From assembly GCA_034509495.1 (NCBI GenBank), contig CM067507.1:9941716-10005715 (forward strand): a DNA stretch of 64,000 nt, read 5' to 3'. The notes below the pieces were generated by a model. That model worked only from the letters and a program-made list of their open reading frames with translations, had not been told where the DNA came from and ran no database searches. Of this stretch, positions 10,310 to 21,200 are shown piece by piece. The first letter of the stretch is position 1. Every line of letters starts with the position of its first letter. This DNA comes from Acestrorhynchus altus (lineage: Eukaryota; Chordata; Actinopteri; Characiformes; Acestrorhynchidae). The position numbers and the translations under genes were made by a program.

Positions 10310-12845
10310 CAGGAGATCTGGTGGGAGGCTGGGGAAAAGGACAGTCTCTATGCTTTCAGCTTCCTCGCAAATGCCCCTGAAGTGATCTGTTTCACATCAT
10401 CTTCTTTTGGACTTCTGTGTCCTCCACAGCAATGGACTGTAGAATGATCTATTTTTGATTAGCATAATTTGACATGTCACATGGCCAAAATAAAACTGAG
10501 TTTACACATTACTGTCCTAGCTATGTCCTCATAGTGTGTACTGGTAAGTCATTACAGTTGTAGATCACCTTAAAGTACCTCGGTCTAGGGACTGATTTGA
10601 TGTAAAAGAATTTAAAAAGAAGACATAAGACTCTAGTGATGACTGTGTTTTTGCAAGAATCTAGTGGTATGATGCATATCACAGTAGAGATATTTTGTTT
10701 CAATATATTGGGATACTGTACGCATGTATTAAGGTTGTTTGAGATTTTTTTTGTTTAATACATTTTTTTAAGAAAGCTGCCTTGTTATAAAAACATTTAT
10801 TTACATTGAGGCGGAAGAGTCTAAAACAGGGTGCAGTATCTGGCAGTTGGGGTTTTGTTTGAGAATTGCAAAACATAACATTACAAAAAAGTGATGTGGT
10901 AGTGATGTGGACACCAGTGATGTGGTAGTTTGGTTTGGGCATTTGGAGTAATAAAACTCTTAGGTGGTACTTTTCTTTGCACTGGGATTGCATCTGTTGT
11001 AAGCGCTAATCTCATAAAGGGTGGATAAAAACCGACCAACTGATAAAAAGACAAACAGGAGAAAGGTGGAGAGGAAGTGTGCTAAACAAACAGGCCACCG
11101 TGTCACACCTGTTTATAAAGAGTGCCACTCAATGACATTGGCATTCTGGGCGGGACGAAGCAGCTGGAGCGGAACACCACAGCCATGCTAAATATAAACA
11201 CAGAGGTCACATGATCTGAGTACAGCACTCCAGAAAGGCTCCAAAGCAGCTCAAAATCCAAATGAGGATGAGACTGATCATAGTGAGAAGGCACACTGGG
11301 TCACTTAGCACATTTCTTCTTTCAAGTTGAGGCTATATGTCAGGTGCTTTCATGTCAAAGCAATGTGCAGGGCCACCCCCCTCCCATCAGTACAGATAAT
11401 TGTGTGCTGTTTGTAATGTCTAGCTTGTAGCTAACATGTAGCTTTTTTGAGCCAGGAGGCTTGGAATGCTTGTGAGGACAGAACAGTGACAGAGTAATGC
11501 ATTGTTCCTTCCCCAGGCAACCTTAGAAAGCAAGAACCACAGCCAAGACTCATTGCATGCGTGTCCACACTGCCTTTGCCAGTCACCACAGAAACCGGTG
11601 AGCATGGCTACACTGTAAGAGGCAGGCAGAGGAAGAGACAGGCTCCTGTTGGCTTTGTAGAAGAAACCCAATACAGTTGTGTCACAAGGCACCACAAAAG
11701 TCCAATTAAAGCCATATTTTTTAGCAAGCCACAGAAACAAAATGTTAAAGAATGGAGGAGTGGGTTTATCTTATTCATTCCTAGAAGAAGGTAGATGAGA
11801 CTTCTTGATGTGTTGACCTTCGCAGATTGAAAAGAACAAATCAGGCATTCAGGCTGTAAAAGGCTTCGCTATAATACTGTTATTAGGCTACAGAGGAAAT
11901 TTGTAGTGCACTTAACAACTTGGAATCAACAGTTTGAACTTTTACCCAGGAGGGTAAAACTTTCACAGACAAGCTTCCCTCCAACTGTTAAGTGATGTCT
12001 CTGTTTTGCCAATACAAGTTCTGTCAGGACCTGCTTTCCCCTGGGTCTCATTACTAAGACAACAACAGAGACTGGGGCTTGCAAGAGAAACCAGCCTTCA
12101 GCTAAACAATCTCAACTTTCAGCGACTGGCTTTGGTGTGGATTAAATCTTCTGGTGTTTCAGCAGAGCCTAATCTCAGTGATTAAAAACGGAAAGCCTCT
12201 TTATTCTGCCTGACTGGCTGGCTGACCAGACCAGATATGTATGTCATGTATATATTTCCAAAGAGTTTATTCTTGTTGTTTCAAAGTGTTTAGTCTTGCT
12301 GAAAGCTGGTTTATCTTGTAAGCCCCATTCTCTGTTGCTTATTCTTTTAATTACTCAGGTTGCTTTTATTTTTATTATTCTATTTTGTTTATATTCATAT
12401 AGATATGGGTGCAGCTGTAAAAATTAGCAATTTCCCTCTGAAATGAATAAAGTGATTCTGACAGGCAGCATAGGTTTAACTGTGGCCCCATTGTATTTTG
12501 TTTCTTAATTAAACTCAAAAAGCCTCTTGTAACATCTCTTGCTTGTGCCCCTTCAAGAGCTATGGTGAGCTCTGAATCCTCATTCATTCAAACTTTGGCC
12601 AGACAACAAATAATCGTTTTTTGTGAGACTGAGTAAGAAAGGGAGGGAAAGAACTATGCCTGTTTACGGTTAGAAAAGTAATTTTTGAAGCTGTGTGTCC
12701 AGTTGGGATTGAGTTGGACAAAGCAATGTATTGACAATAGCAACAAGAGTTTGACTGTTTTTCAGATGGCTATGAGCTGAAGCTGAAATTAAGGAAAGAC
12801 ATAGAACCTCTCAGTTCTTCCCTTTAACTTGCTGCTTAACTCACT
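10310..12845. other. Probable intron sequence, nothing recognised
   Basis: No exon, RNA gene or confident mobile element is recognised. Short open frames on both strands lack recognisable domains. Expected to be intronic to mtss1. Confidence 0.4.
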
Positions 12846-12849
12846 TGGT

Positions 12850-13020
12850 TATAGTGCAGTGGTAACATTGCTGCCATTCATCGCAGCGGCCTGGTCAAAA
12901 CCAGCTCAGAACCCATCTGCTTTGTTGGCAGTTGAGTCCACTAAAACTTAACATACTGACGGTCACAACCCTGGTGGGTTTCACAAATTAATTCCCACCT
13001 GGTTTGCACCCCGTAACACC
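12850..13020 (+). repeat. Possible tRNA-derived SINE fragment
   Basis: The stretch has an A-box-like TAGTGCAGTGGTAAC (about 12854-12868) and, roughly 40 bases on, a poor B-box-like GGTCAAAACC. The spacing suits a degenerate tRNA-related SINE head. The B box is far from consensus, so this is a weak call. It sits just before a Tc1 copy. Confidence 0.3.
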
Positions 13021-13024
13021 TAAG

Positions 13025-14130
13025 TGTTCATAGCTCAATGCTGTTTTTGAAGCACCTTTAGCACCAATTATAGTTTCAAGTCTTTTTGAGTAGGATGTTA
13101 CAAGAATGGGGCAACTGTTTTTGGGAGGTTTCTCCCATTTTTGTGCAGAACCTCTCAAGATCCATCAATGTATCGCCATTTTTTGATTTCTCCAGATCCA
13201 GTTCAATTGGGTTCAAGTCTGGGCTCTGGCTGGGCCACTCAAGGACATTCACAGAATTCTCTCAAAGCCACTCCTTTGTTATCTTGGCTGTCTGCTTAGG
13301 GTCGTTGTCCTTTTGGAAGATAAACCTTCGTCCCAATCTCAGTTCCTGCTACAGAAATATCCCCAGCATGATGCTGCCGCCACCATGCTTCTCTGTGAGA
13401 ATGGTATTGGCTAAGTGATGAGCAGTGCCTGGTTTCCTCCAGACATGATTCATAGCATTCAGTCCAAAAAGTTAAATGTTTTTGTTTCTCATGGTGTGAG
13501 AGTCCTGGGAGCCTTATTGGCAAACTCCAAACAGACTGTCGTGCCTTTTACTGAGGAGTGGCTTCCATCTGGCCACTCTTATAATACAGGCCTGATTGGT
13601 GGAGTGCTGCAGAAATGGTTGTCCTTCTTTAAGGTTCTCCTCTCTCCACAGAGCAATGTTAGAGCTCTCAGAGTGATCATTGGGTTCTTGGTCACCTGCC
13701 TGACCAAGGACCTTCTACCATTATCACTCAGTTCCATCCAAATCTAGGAGAGTCATGGTCTTTTTGATCTTCCATTCCATCGGCCATTGTGTTCATTGGG
13801 GCCTTCAATGCAGCAGTACTTTCTGTTACCTTCCCTAGATCTGTGGCTTGATACAATCCTGGCTTGATAGACCTCTCAGAGGTCTACAGACATTTCCTTA
13901 GTCATCATGGCTTGGTTTTTGTTCTGACTACACTGTCTACTATGGGACCTTATATAAACATGGGTGGGCCTTTCCAAGTCATGTTCAATCACATGAATTT
14001 ACCCCAGGTGATCTCCAATCAAGCTTTAGAAACATCTGAAGGATGATCAGTGGAAACAAGATGCAACTGAGCTCAATGTTGAGTGATGGCAAAGGCTGTG
14101 AATACTTGTGTACATTTTATATTTTTATTT
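13025..14130 (-). mobile_element. Tc1-like DNA transposon copy, degenerate
   Basis: The + strand reads as the reverse complement of a fish Tc1 transposase gene: AGTCTGGGCTCTGGCTGGGC (about 13219-13238, antisense of the DLNPIEHLW region), CAGCATGATGCTGCCGCC (about 13366-13383, antisense of GGSIMLWG) and, near 13850-14040, the usual 5' UTR text. The transposase frame is broken. Sequence up to about 14130 resembles the inner end of the terminal repeat, but clean inverted repeats are not seen. Related copies are at 23822-24595, 48670-49480 and 49490-50978. Confidence 0.82.
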
Positions 14131-15116
14131 TTATTTATAAATTTGCTTTTTATGAAAAAAGATTTCAAACAAGAAATTTCTTCTCCATATTTTTTACCCT
14201 CTCCAGAGCATGGCATCAAAGTCATTTAGTCAGATTTGAAAGAGATTAAATGTCACTTCCAGCAGAGCTGCATATTTCATATTCACTGGGGCTGTGGCAG
14301 AGAAGGATACAGCAAAAAGTGTCCATCATATTTAGAGCTTTCAGACTGCCCTACGAGGCACAAAAGCAGAGGCTGTCATTGTCCGTGCCCTTTGTTTGAG
14401 GGGGTTTGTCCACTGAATCTCAAGCAAACATGCTCTGGTGACAGTGGCCATTCTTCTCCTGTATGTCATCTATCAATTTAATTTTAGATCCCCATTCTCA
14501 GATTAGCCTTTATTGCCCTTAAAATAGACTTTAAATCCAGTGAATTAAGTTGTATTGAGTTTCCTAGATTACCAATCTCCCACAGTTGAGCTGTAGTGTG
14601 ACTGAAGCTCTTTTCTTTCAAAGAGAATAAATATATGTTAAGTGCATACAAGGCATGAGATATGTGGACAATAGTGTGGGAGGGAGTCAGGACAATGTCT
14701 CCGTCTGTGCATCCGCAGTTTGTCCAGCATCTTATGAGAGATGCTTCTCTCTTTGTTTTTTATGGTCTCCTCTCAAACTGCTGAGGTGTTTTGTGGCTGC
14801 CCCCTAAAACAATTTTAGGAAGTCTGATGTAGTCCACTGAAAATAGCAATGAGGTCATAGGCAATGTGTTTCTTACAGACTACTAGGGAGGTGTTAGGCT
14901 GGCCTTTCCCCATCTCTTACCAGTGTGCAATTCTATTATGGACACCTGTCAATGTTGCCAGTGTGCTGTGAATGATTAGCATATTCATAGGAAACTATTG
15001 TATTGTTACTCAGGTATCTGTGTCAAACTATTAATCTAATAGTCTAATATGCTAATTTAGCTAAGAGTATGGCTAATTTAATCAATTACTGAGGTTTCTC
15101 TTTTCTTTCTCTGCAG
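14131..15116. other. mtss1 intron, 3' part
   Basis: AT-rich sequence with no recognised repeat. It ends in a good polypyrimidine tract and acceptor (TTTCTTTCTCTGCAG, 15102-15116) before the first recognised mtss1 exon. Confidence 0.6.
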
Positions 15117-15201
15117 GTGGCACCAGAGATATTGGCTCTGCTCTTACCAGAATGTGCATGAGACACAGAAGCATCGAGACCAGGATGCGGCAGTTTTCAG
15201 T
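15117..15201 (+). CDS. mtss1: mtss1 exon, IMD domain (SALTRMCMRHRSIE)
   Basis: The exon encodes GTRDIGSALTRMCMRHRSIE then TRMRQFS, the conserved central helix of the IMD. It begins with two bases completing a Gly codon (upstream phase 1) and ends with two bases of the next codon. The acceptor is CTCTGCAG and the donor GTAAAT at 15202. A full-length LTR element (15471-17820) has inserted in the following intron. Confidence 0.93.
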
Positions 15202-18200
15202 GTAAATATTCTGAAAAAATTCAAAATGAAATGAAAGAACTACATTAATGTGTGAAGTAACATCACCATCTTGTTGGGATCTTTGAATTTATGGCCATGA
15301 ATTGGGCATCATAAATGTAAACAGAAAGCCTTATGTTTGCTGAGTAGGGTCACAGTTGTCCATCATACTGATAACTGATCATCATCATCAGCTTATACAA
15401 TGCCATTTCTTTCTTGAAAATGTAGTATATTTAAAAATAATTTCTTTTCACACACTATACTAAAGATAAGTGTAAGGTGCGGATGGACGGGAGAGAGGAA
15501 GGGGTTGAAGATTTAATGAAACAAAGAAACAAAGTGAGGATACCAACACAAATCTGGGGAATTCTAACTAATATAAAAATACACTAAACCTAAACAAAGG
15601 AACCAAATTTACAAACAAAAAGATCTACAAAAACAAAGACTACAAACAAACCAAAAACAAGCTACACTTACAGAGATGGGGAACAAAGTACAAAGAAACA
15701 AAAGCACACTAGGGACATAACGAGGGGGCAGGGTTACAAATCAGACACAGGTGGGAATGGGTGGAGCAAGGGAGGAGACAAGGACAAAAACAAGCAACCT
15801 TAGGAGCACATGGAGGAAACAACAACATCAAGACAGGAAGACAGAGGTAAACCAGACTGACATGACAGTACGCCCCCCTCCCAACATGCAACACTGGGGT
15901 GCGCAAACCACCATTCCCCAGAGCCAGCGAAGAAGAGGGACCCGAAACTGAACAGATGAGACTAGATACTGACAGGAGACACATTTGACAGGGACAGAGG
16001 ACACAAAGGTGACAAGACATGACTAGAGATACTGAAGAGGAAAATGGAGACTGGACCTGGGGATTGGGAGACATGACCGTGGACTGAGCAGGAGACAAGA
16101 CTGGGAAACACTTGACATGTGAGATGGGACAGGCGACACACAAGACAAGACAGGAAAGTGAACTTGGGGAACAGGAGACTGGACTTGGGGAACATGAGAC
16201 ACAGAAGATGAAAACGGAGACTGAATATGAGGTTTTTGGGGAACATGGGGTTGCACAAAAGACAAAAAGGGGACTGGAGACTGGATAGAGGTTGGGACCA
16301 AGGGAGTTTGGGAGACTGAAATTGGACACACTGACAAAACTGGGGACTGGAATCGGGAGGAGACAGGATTGGATACTGGGACAGGAACAAATACACGGAC
16401 AGGGACATACATAAAAACAGTGAGTGGGACAGGGATGACAAAACCAGACATGGGAATGGGAACAGGAACTAAAACGGGAGCAGATATGGGCACAGAAACA
16501 GAACTAAACTGAGACATGGGTGTGGACATGGGTACAGGGTGAGACTGAGACGTAGAGGTAGAAAATGGTATGGGCCCAGATCTGGCAAAAGTCCCCATAA
16601 TTTATGGAGCCAGACTGGGCACAGTTCTAAAGGCAGGTGCAGTTCGATTTAGTCTCTGGCGAACTCTTTGATGCCTCAGATTGAGGTGCACACACGGCCA
16701 CCGCAGGATCACTGGCGGTAGATTCCAGCTCTCGGACTGGTTCTGGAGATGGAGCTGGAGCTGTGGGTTCCAGCTCCCTGACAGGAACAGGGGTGGTGGG
16801 TTCCAGCTCCCCGACAGGAACAGGGGCGGTGGGTTCCAGCTCCCCGACAGGAACAGGCGCGGCGGACTCTGCCCTCTGAATAGCACCACACAGGGTCTCA
16901 ATGGCGTTGCGTGCCCTCTTTGCCTTTCTAGAGGCAGCACCCGAATTCTTGGCAACCCCCGCTGCCAAATCCTTCACTTTGGGTACTGCCTCAACGGGAG
17001 TGGCCGCAGCACCGAACTCCAACACCCTGAGCGGCACAGCGCCCCCCCACCATTAGCCATTTCCCAGCATGCTTCACCTCTCGACACATCAGGCTTCAGG
17101 CAGAGCCAACCCTTAGCCCCCTCCCCAAAATTTTCCCCACCGCTAGAGGGGTAGTCCTCAGGTGAGGGGGTGTTCCGAGCACACCGCTTATTGCACTTTT
17201 TTTCGACCATTTGGGGTTCTGCCACACCCTGTCTCTGCAGCTTGTTCCCAAGTGACCTACTCCAAAGAGCCAACCTGCTCCCAACAAAACTGGGAAACCC
17301 CGCTGCCTCCATAGGTTAGGCCAGTCCTTCTGTCAGGTGCGGACAGATGGGAGAGATGTAGAGGAGGCAAAGGCAGGGGTTGAAGATTTAATGAAACAAA
17401 GATAAACAAAGCGGGAATACCAACACAAAACTAGGGAATTCTAATTAATACAAAAATTCACTAAACCTACACAAAGGAACCAAATTTACAAACAAAAAGA
17501 TCTACAAAAACAAAGACTACAAACAAACCAAAAACAAGCTACACTTACAGAGATGGGGAACAAAGTACAAACAAACGCTCACTAGGCTAACAAACAGGGT
17601 TGGCAACAAAAGGACTGACAAAGACAGAATGTAACAAAGGGTCTTAAATACAACATGGCATTGATCACACCTGACACATGATAACGAGGGTGCAGGGTTA
17701 CAAATCAGACACAGGTGGGAATGGAGCAAGGGAGGAGAAAAGGACAAAAACGAACAATACATGGAGGAAACAACAACATCAAGACAGGAAGACAGAGGTA
17801 AACCAGACTGACACATGACAGTAAGCCTCTAAAATACACTCTCATCCTCAAGCTATTAAAACAATTTTAAGGTGTTTCCATCTGCAGAACAATCAATGGA
17901 TTTTGCTTTTTATCACACAGTTAAATAAGCTGAAAATCCCAGACAAACAGCACTTTTAGTAATATTCACACTTACATGGCAGCAATAATCATTTATGATT
18001 TTAATGTATGTATGAATGTATAAAGAATATACAGAAAAAATATGACATGGGAGGGGTGGCACTAAAAAGTTGTGCCTCATAATAAAAAAGACACAAAAAC
18101 AAACTTGTTAAACATGCAGTCTTTGGTTTTTACACCAGGTGGGATGAGACACCCTATTCACCACATTAAGGCATTTGAATATAAATCAAATTCTGTTATT

Positions 18201-21200
18201 ATTAAATGTGTCTTTTAATTTGCCCTCAAACACAAACAATCAAATTTATCATGGGAAGTCCTGCATAGAAATTCTTGATGATTCACATAACCAAGTAGTA
18301 TAACTTCAGATTTTGCAGACATGCTAAACCAACCATATGAAAATGTGCACAATTAAGCTTAACTTCAGATTATTCAAAATTAAAAGTGTTCACTGATTGG
18401 ATACTGAATGTGAACGGCAGTAGCTGTTTTTTTGTTGTTAGCCACGCTGCAGATTTTAGGCCCTCAGAGAAAAATAACTGATTTTTCTTCTGTTTGAATG
18501 CATTGTTGATGTCCAATAATGATAGAAAAAAAAAGTTTAGTTTCTAATGGACTTCAAACAGATACACTGGACTCTGCTGGTCTGATCACAGTCTCCGAGT
18601 ACACCTCACTCTGCAGCCACATGTCTTCTCACACTAATTTGAGGAGACATTCTGGGTGGTTTCCTTAGGTGCACTGTACATCAGCAGCTTGTGTTCATCA
18701 GATTCCTGAGACTGTCCTCTTTGAAGACAGTAGATGAGAGCATATCATGAGATAATGATAAAATGGATAAATATTATATCTGAAATAAACAAAGAGCTAC
18801 ATTCTCAAACCTACCTCCTAGTAAGGAATAATAAATAAATAAAAAGTTTTTCTTTTCCTCAAACTAATTGTCTATTCTCTTGAATGGGTTCCAGGACGTT
18901 CTTTGATTGCCTGATCAATCCTCTGCAGGAGCAGCTGGAGGACTGGAAGAAAGGAGCCAACACCCTGGACAAGGACCATGCAAAAGGTGAGATATGATGA
19001 ACTGCTGGGGCTGTAAGAAATACATTTTTGTGTACTACCATCACTCATTACTCATTGCATAATAAAGACATAACATTTATTGAGTTTTATAGTTGATGAG
19101 ATCTTCATTTTTCTAAAAGGTGTCCTATAATAGAAAAATCTTATTTATTATAATTTAATAATGACAGCTTGTTACAGCCCTGAGTGACAGATCCTGTGGT
19201 CGCTGGTTTGAATCCAGGTTCATGCTGCTCACCATCGGCAGCCAGGGTCAAGAGGGAGAGAAATTGGCTTGCTCTCCCTCGGGGGGTGGGTAGATGGCGC
19301 TCCTCCCACATCTCACAAGTGCGGTGCTGGCCAACACGGGCGTCTGCCGTCCATTGTGTCAGGAGGATCCAGTGTTCTCCTCCAAGCGATACAAATGGCG
19401 GCAGTTCGAAAAGAGGCGGTAGGATCTCTCCCCCCTAGTGTTGGGAGCAGGGCATGTAATGTGGGAGGCTACTTAGGGGGATGAGTAATTGGCATATCTA
19501 AATTAGTAGGGGTGACAAATTGGAAAAATTGCAAAAAAAAAAAAGAAAAAAGAGAGAGCTTATATAACACCTCTTATATATCAAAGAAAACCCTAAAATA
19601 CCACATGCATTGCTGATTGCTTCTCTAAAGCATGTTACAACATGCTCATTTGGGGTTTTTGAAAATTGCATTGATGTGAAATGTGGAAATGAGATGCATT
19701 CTGTGTGTTCAGAGAATGTATATATATATCTCATTATCTACAGAGTACAAGAAGGCCAGGCAAGAGATCAAGAAGAAGTCATCTGATACCCTGAAGCTGC
19801 AGAAAAAAGCAAAGAAAGGTAAAATCCTTCTGCTGTATTACCTCAGGTAGAGAACAGGGCAAAGACAAACAATTATGTCATCTTGGATGCACTTGAGCCC
19901 ATTTGGAAGTAAAATTAGCTTAAATTCTGGCTTCAGATGACTATGTAACAGCAACCTTGAAATCCTCTGTGTTGCATTAATCTCCCAATACAGTTGAATG
20001 ATATTATCAATGTTTTTGAGTGATTACAAAACGCATAACTACTTAACTACTACTTATCACAAGTTTACCACAAGTGGTAGTGCAGAATATGACTGGATTC
20101 ACTGAGAATTTTCTAATGTTGAGTCAGATTGCTTGAATTGGATTTCACATCCAAGTTTTGTTTTCATTTTACATTTATTTACAGTGTTTGGATAATGTGG
20201 GGTTTTCTGTTCAGACAGAGCTCCTGTACACCCTTGTTCTCAATAAAGTGTTCAGGGAACATACTTTAGGTGCAGGGTTTGCTCTCTGCAGAAGATATAT
20301 ATCCATCATGCCCATCTTGTTGAATAACACATCTTTAAATTGGTGTGTCTTCACAGAAGAATATAATTAGTCATTTTTGTCCATATTGACAGTGTCTGAT
20401 ACCCAATTAAATGGGTTTTACATTTCAAATGATCTTACACTTATATTTATTACTCTTTAAAATGTTTACAATTTTACTAGAGTTTTATAGAAGAAGCTTA
20501 AGTTGGTGATTCATGAGACTTCATGTTTATCTTGTATGTACTGTGTATTTTACTGATAAAACCTGCAGTGTAGTTTTGAACAAGCGTTGTTTGATGATGT
20601 TTCATATGTTGGTCTATACTAACACTAAAATGCACAATAAGGTAATGTAGCTAACCTAGGTAGCAAATCTGTGTGTGTTTGTAGTTAAGATTCTTTAACA
20701 TTCACACCTTTGAAACATAAAAAAAAAAACACAGAACATCCCTCCTGTCTCAAAAACTCTTTGGTGGGGCTAATCAGTAATTTATTTTATGTGTTATAGG
20801 GGAGTACCTTTGGAAATCCAAAGTATATTGAGTTTTTTTTTCCTCCCATGAACTAGATTTCACTATAGATATCTTGTCTACCTGTGAAGTAGTGCAGTAG
20901 GTTGTATGTTTGACAGAGCACAGACCCAGAGCTCAGCTCAAAAGGGGGGTTCGTTCCACAATGTATTTGACTGTCAGAATGGAAATCTCTTCTTTACATT
21001 CCTTAATGATTGATTATCTTGATGCTTCTGGGAGAACTGACCAAAATCACATAAGAGCAGCATAATCTTGCTTGTAAGACTATTTAAAACTTGACATTTT
21101 ACTCTTTTACATTTATGTCTCATCCCTCTGCTCTGCATCATTGTATGCACACTTTCGGAACAGCTGATGGCCTGGGTAAGTTTGTCTGTATGCCACACTA

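Larger units (their letters stand above)
15471..17820 (-). mobile_element. Non-autonomous LTR retrotransposon, full structure
   Basis: Two direct repeats (15471-15867 and 17331-17820) flank a 1.46-kb internal region. Both repeats begin and end as LTRs do on the minus strand (TGTCATG... to ...ACA). A polypurine tract, read on the minus strand as GTTGGGAGGGGGGCGTAC, directly precedes the downstream LTR (15868-15885). The internal region has two short minus-strand ORFs and a GA-rich minisatellite, but no protease, RT, RNase H or integrase. Flanks ATAAG and GTAAG could be a 5-bp target duplication with one change. A relative with the same ORFs is at 47206-48140. Confidence 0.82.

Noticed and set aside
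14236..14481. 81-codon ORF before the mtss1 exon at 15117
   Set aside because: No similarity to the missing IMD exons (start of the domain) or to any family I recognise, and no fitting splice borders.
15709..16598. Three overlapping minus-strand ORFs of 159-206 codons
   Set aside because: They lie in a GA-rich degenerate repeat, translate to low-complexity Pro/Ser/Val strings in three frames at once, and have no homologue in the sister LTR element.
19184..19484. Two ORFs of 71-84 codons
   Set aside because: They lie within a SINE body.
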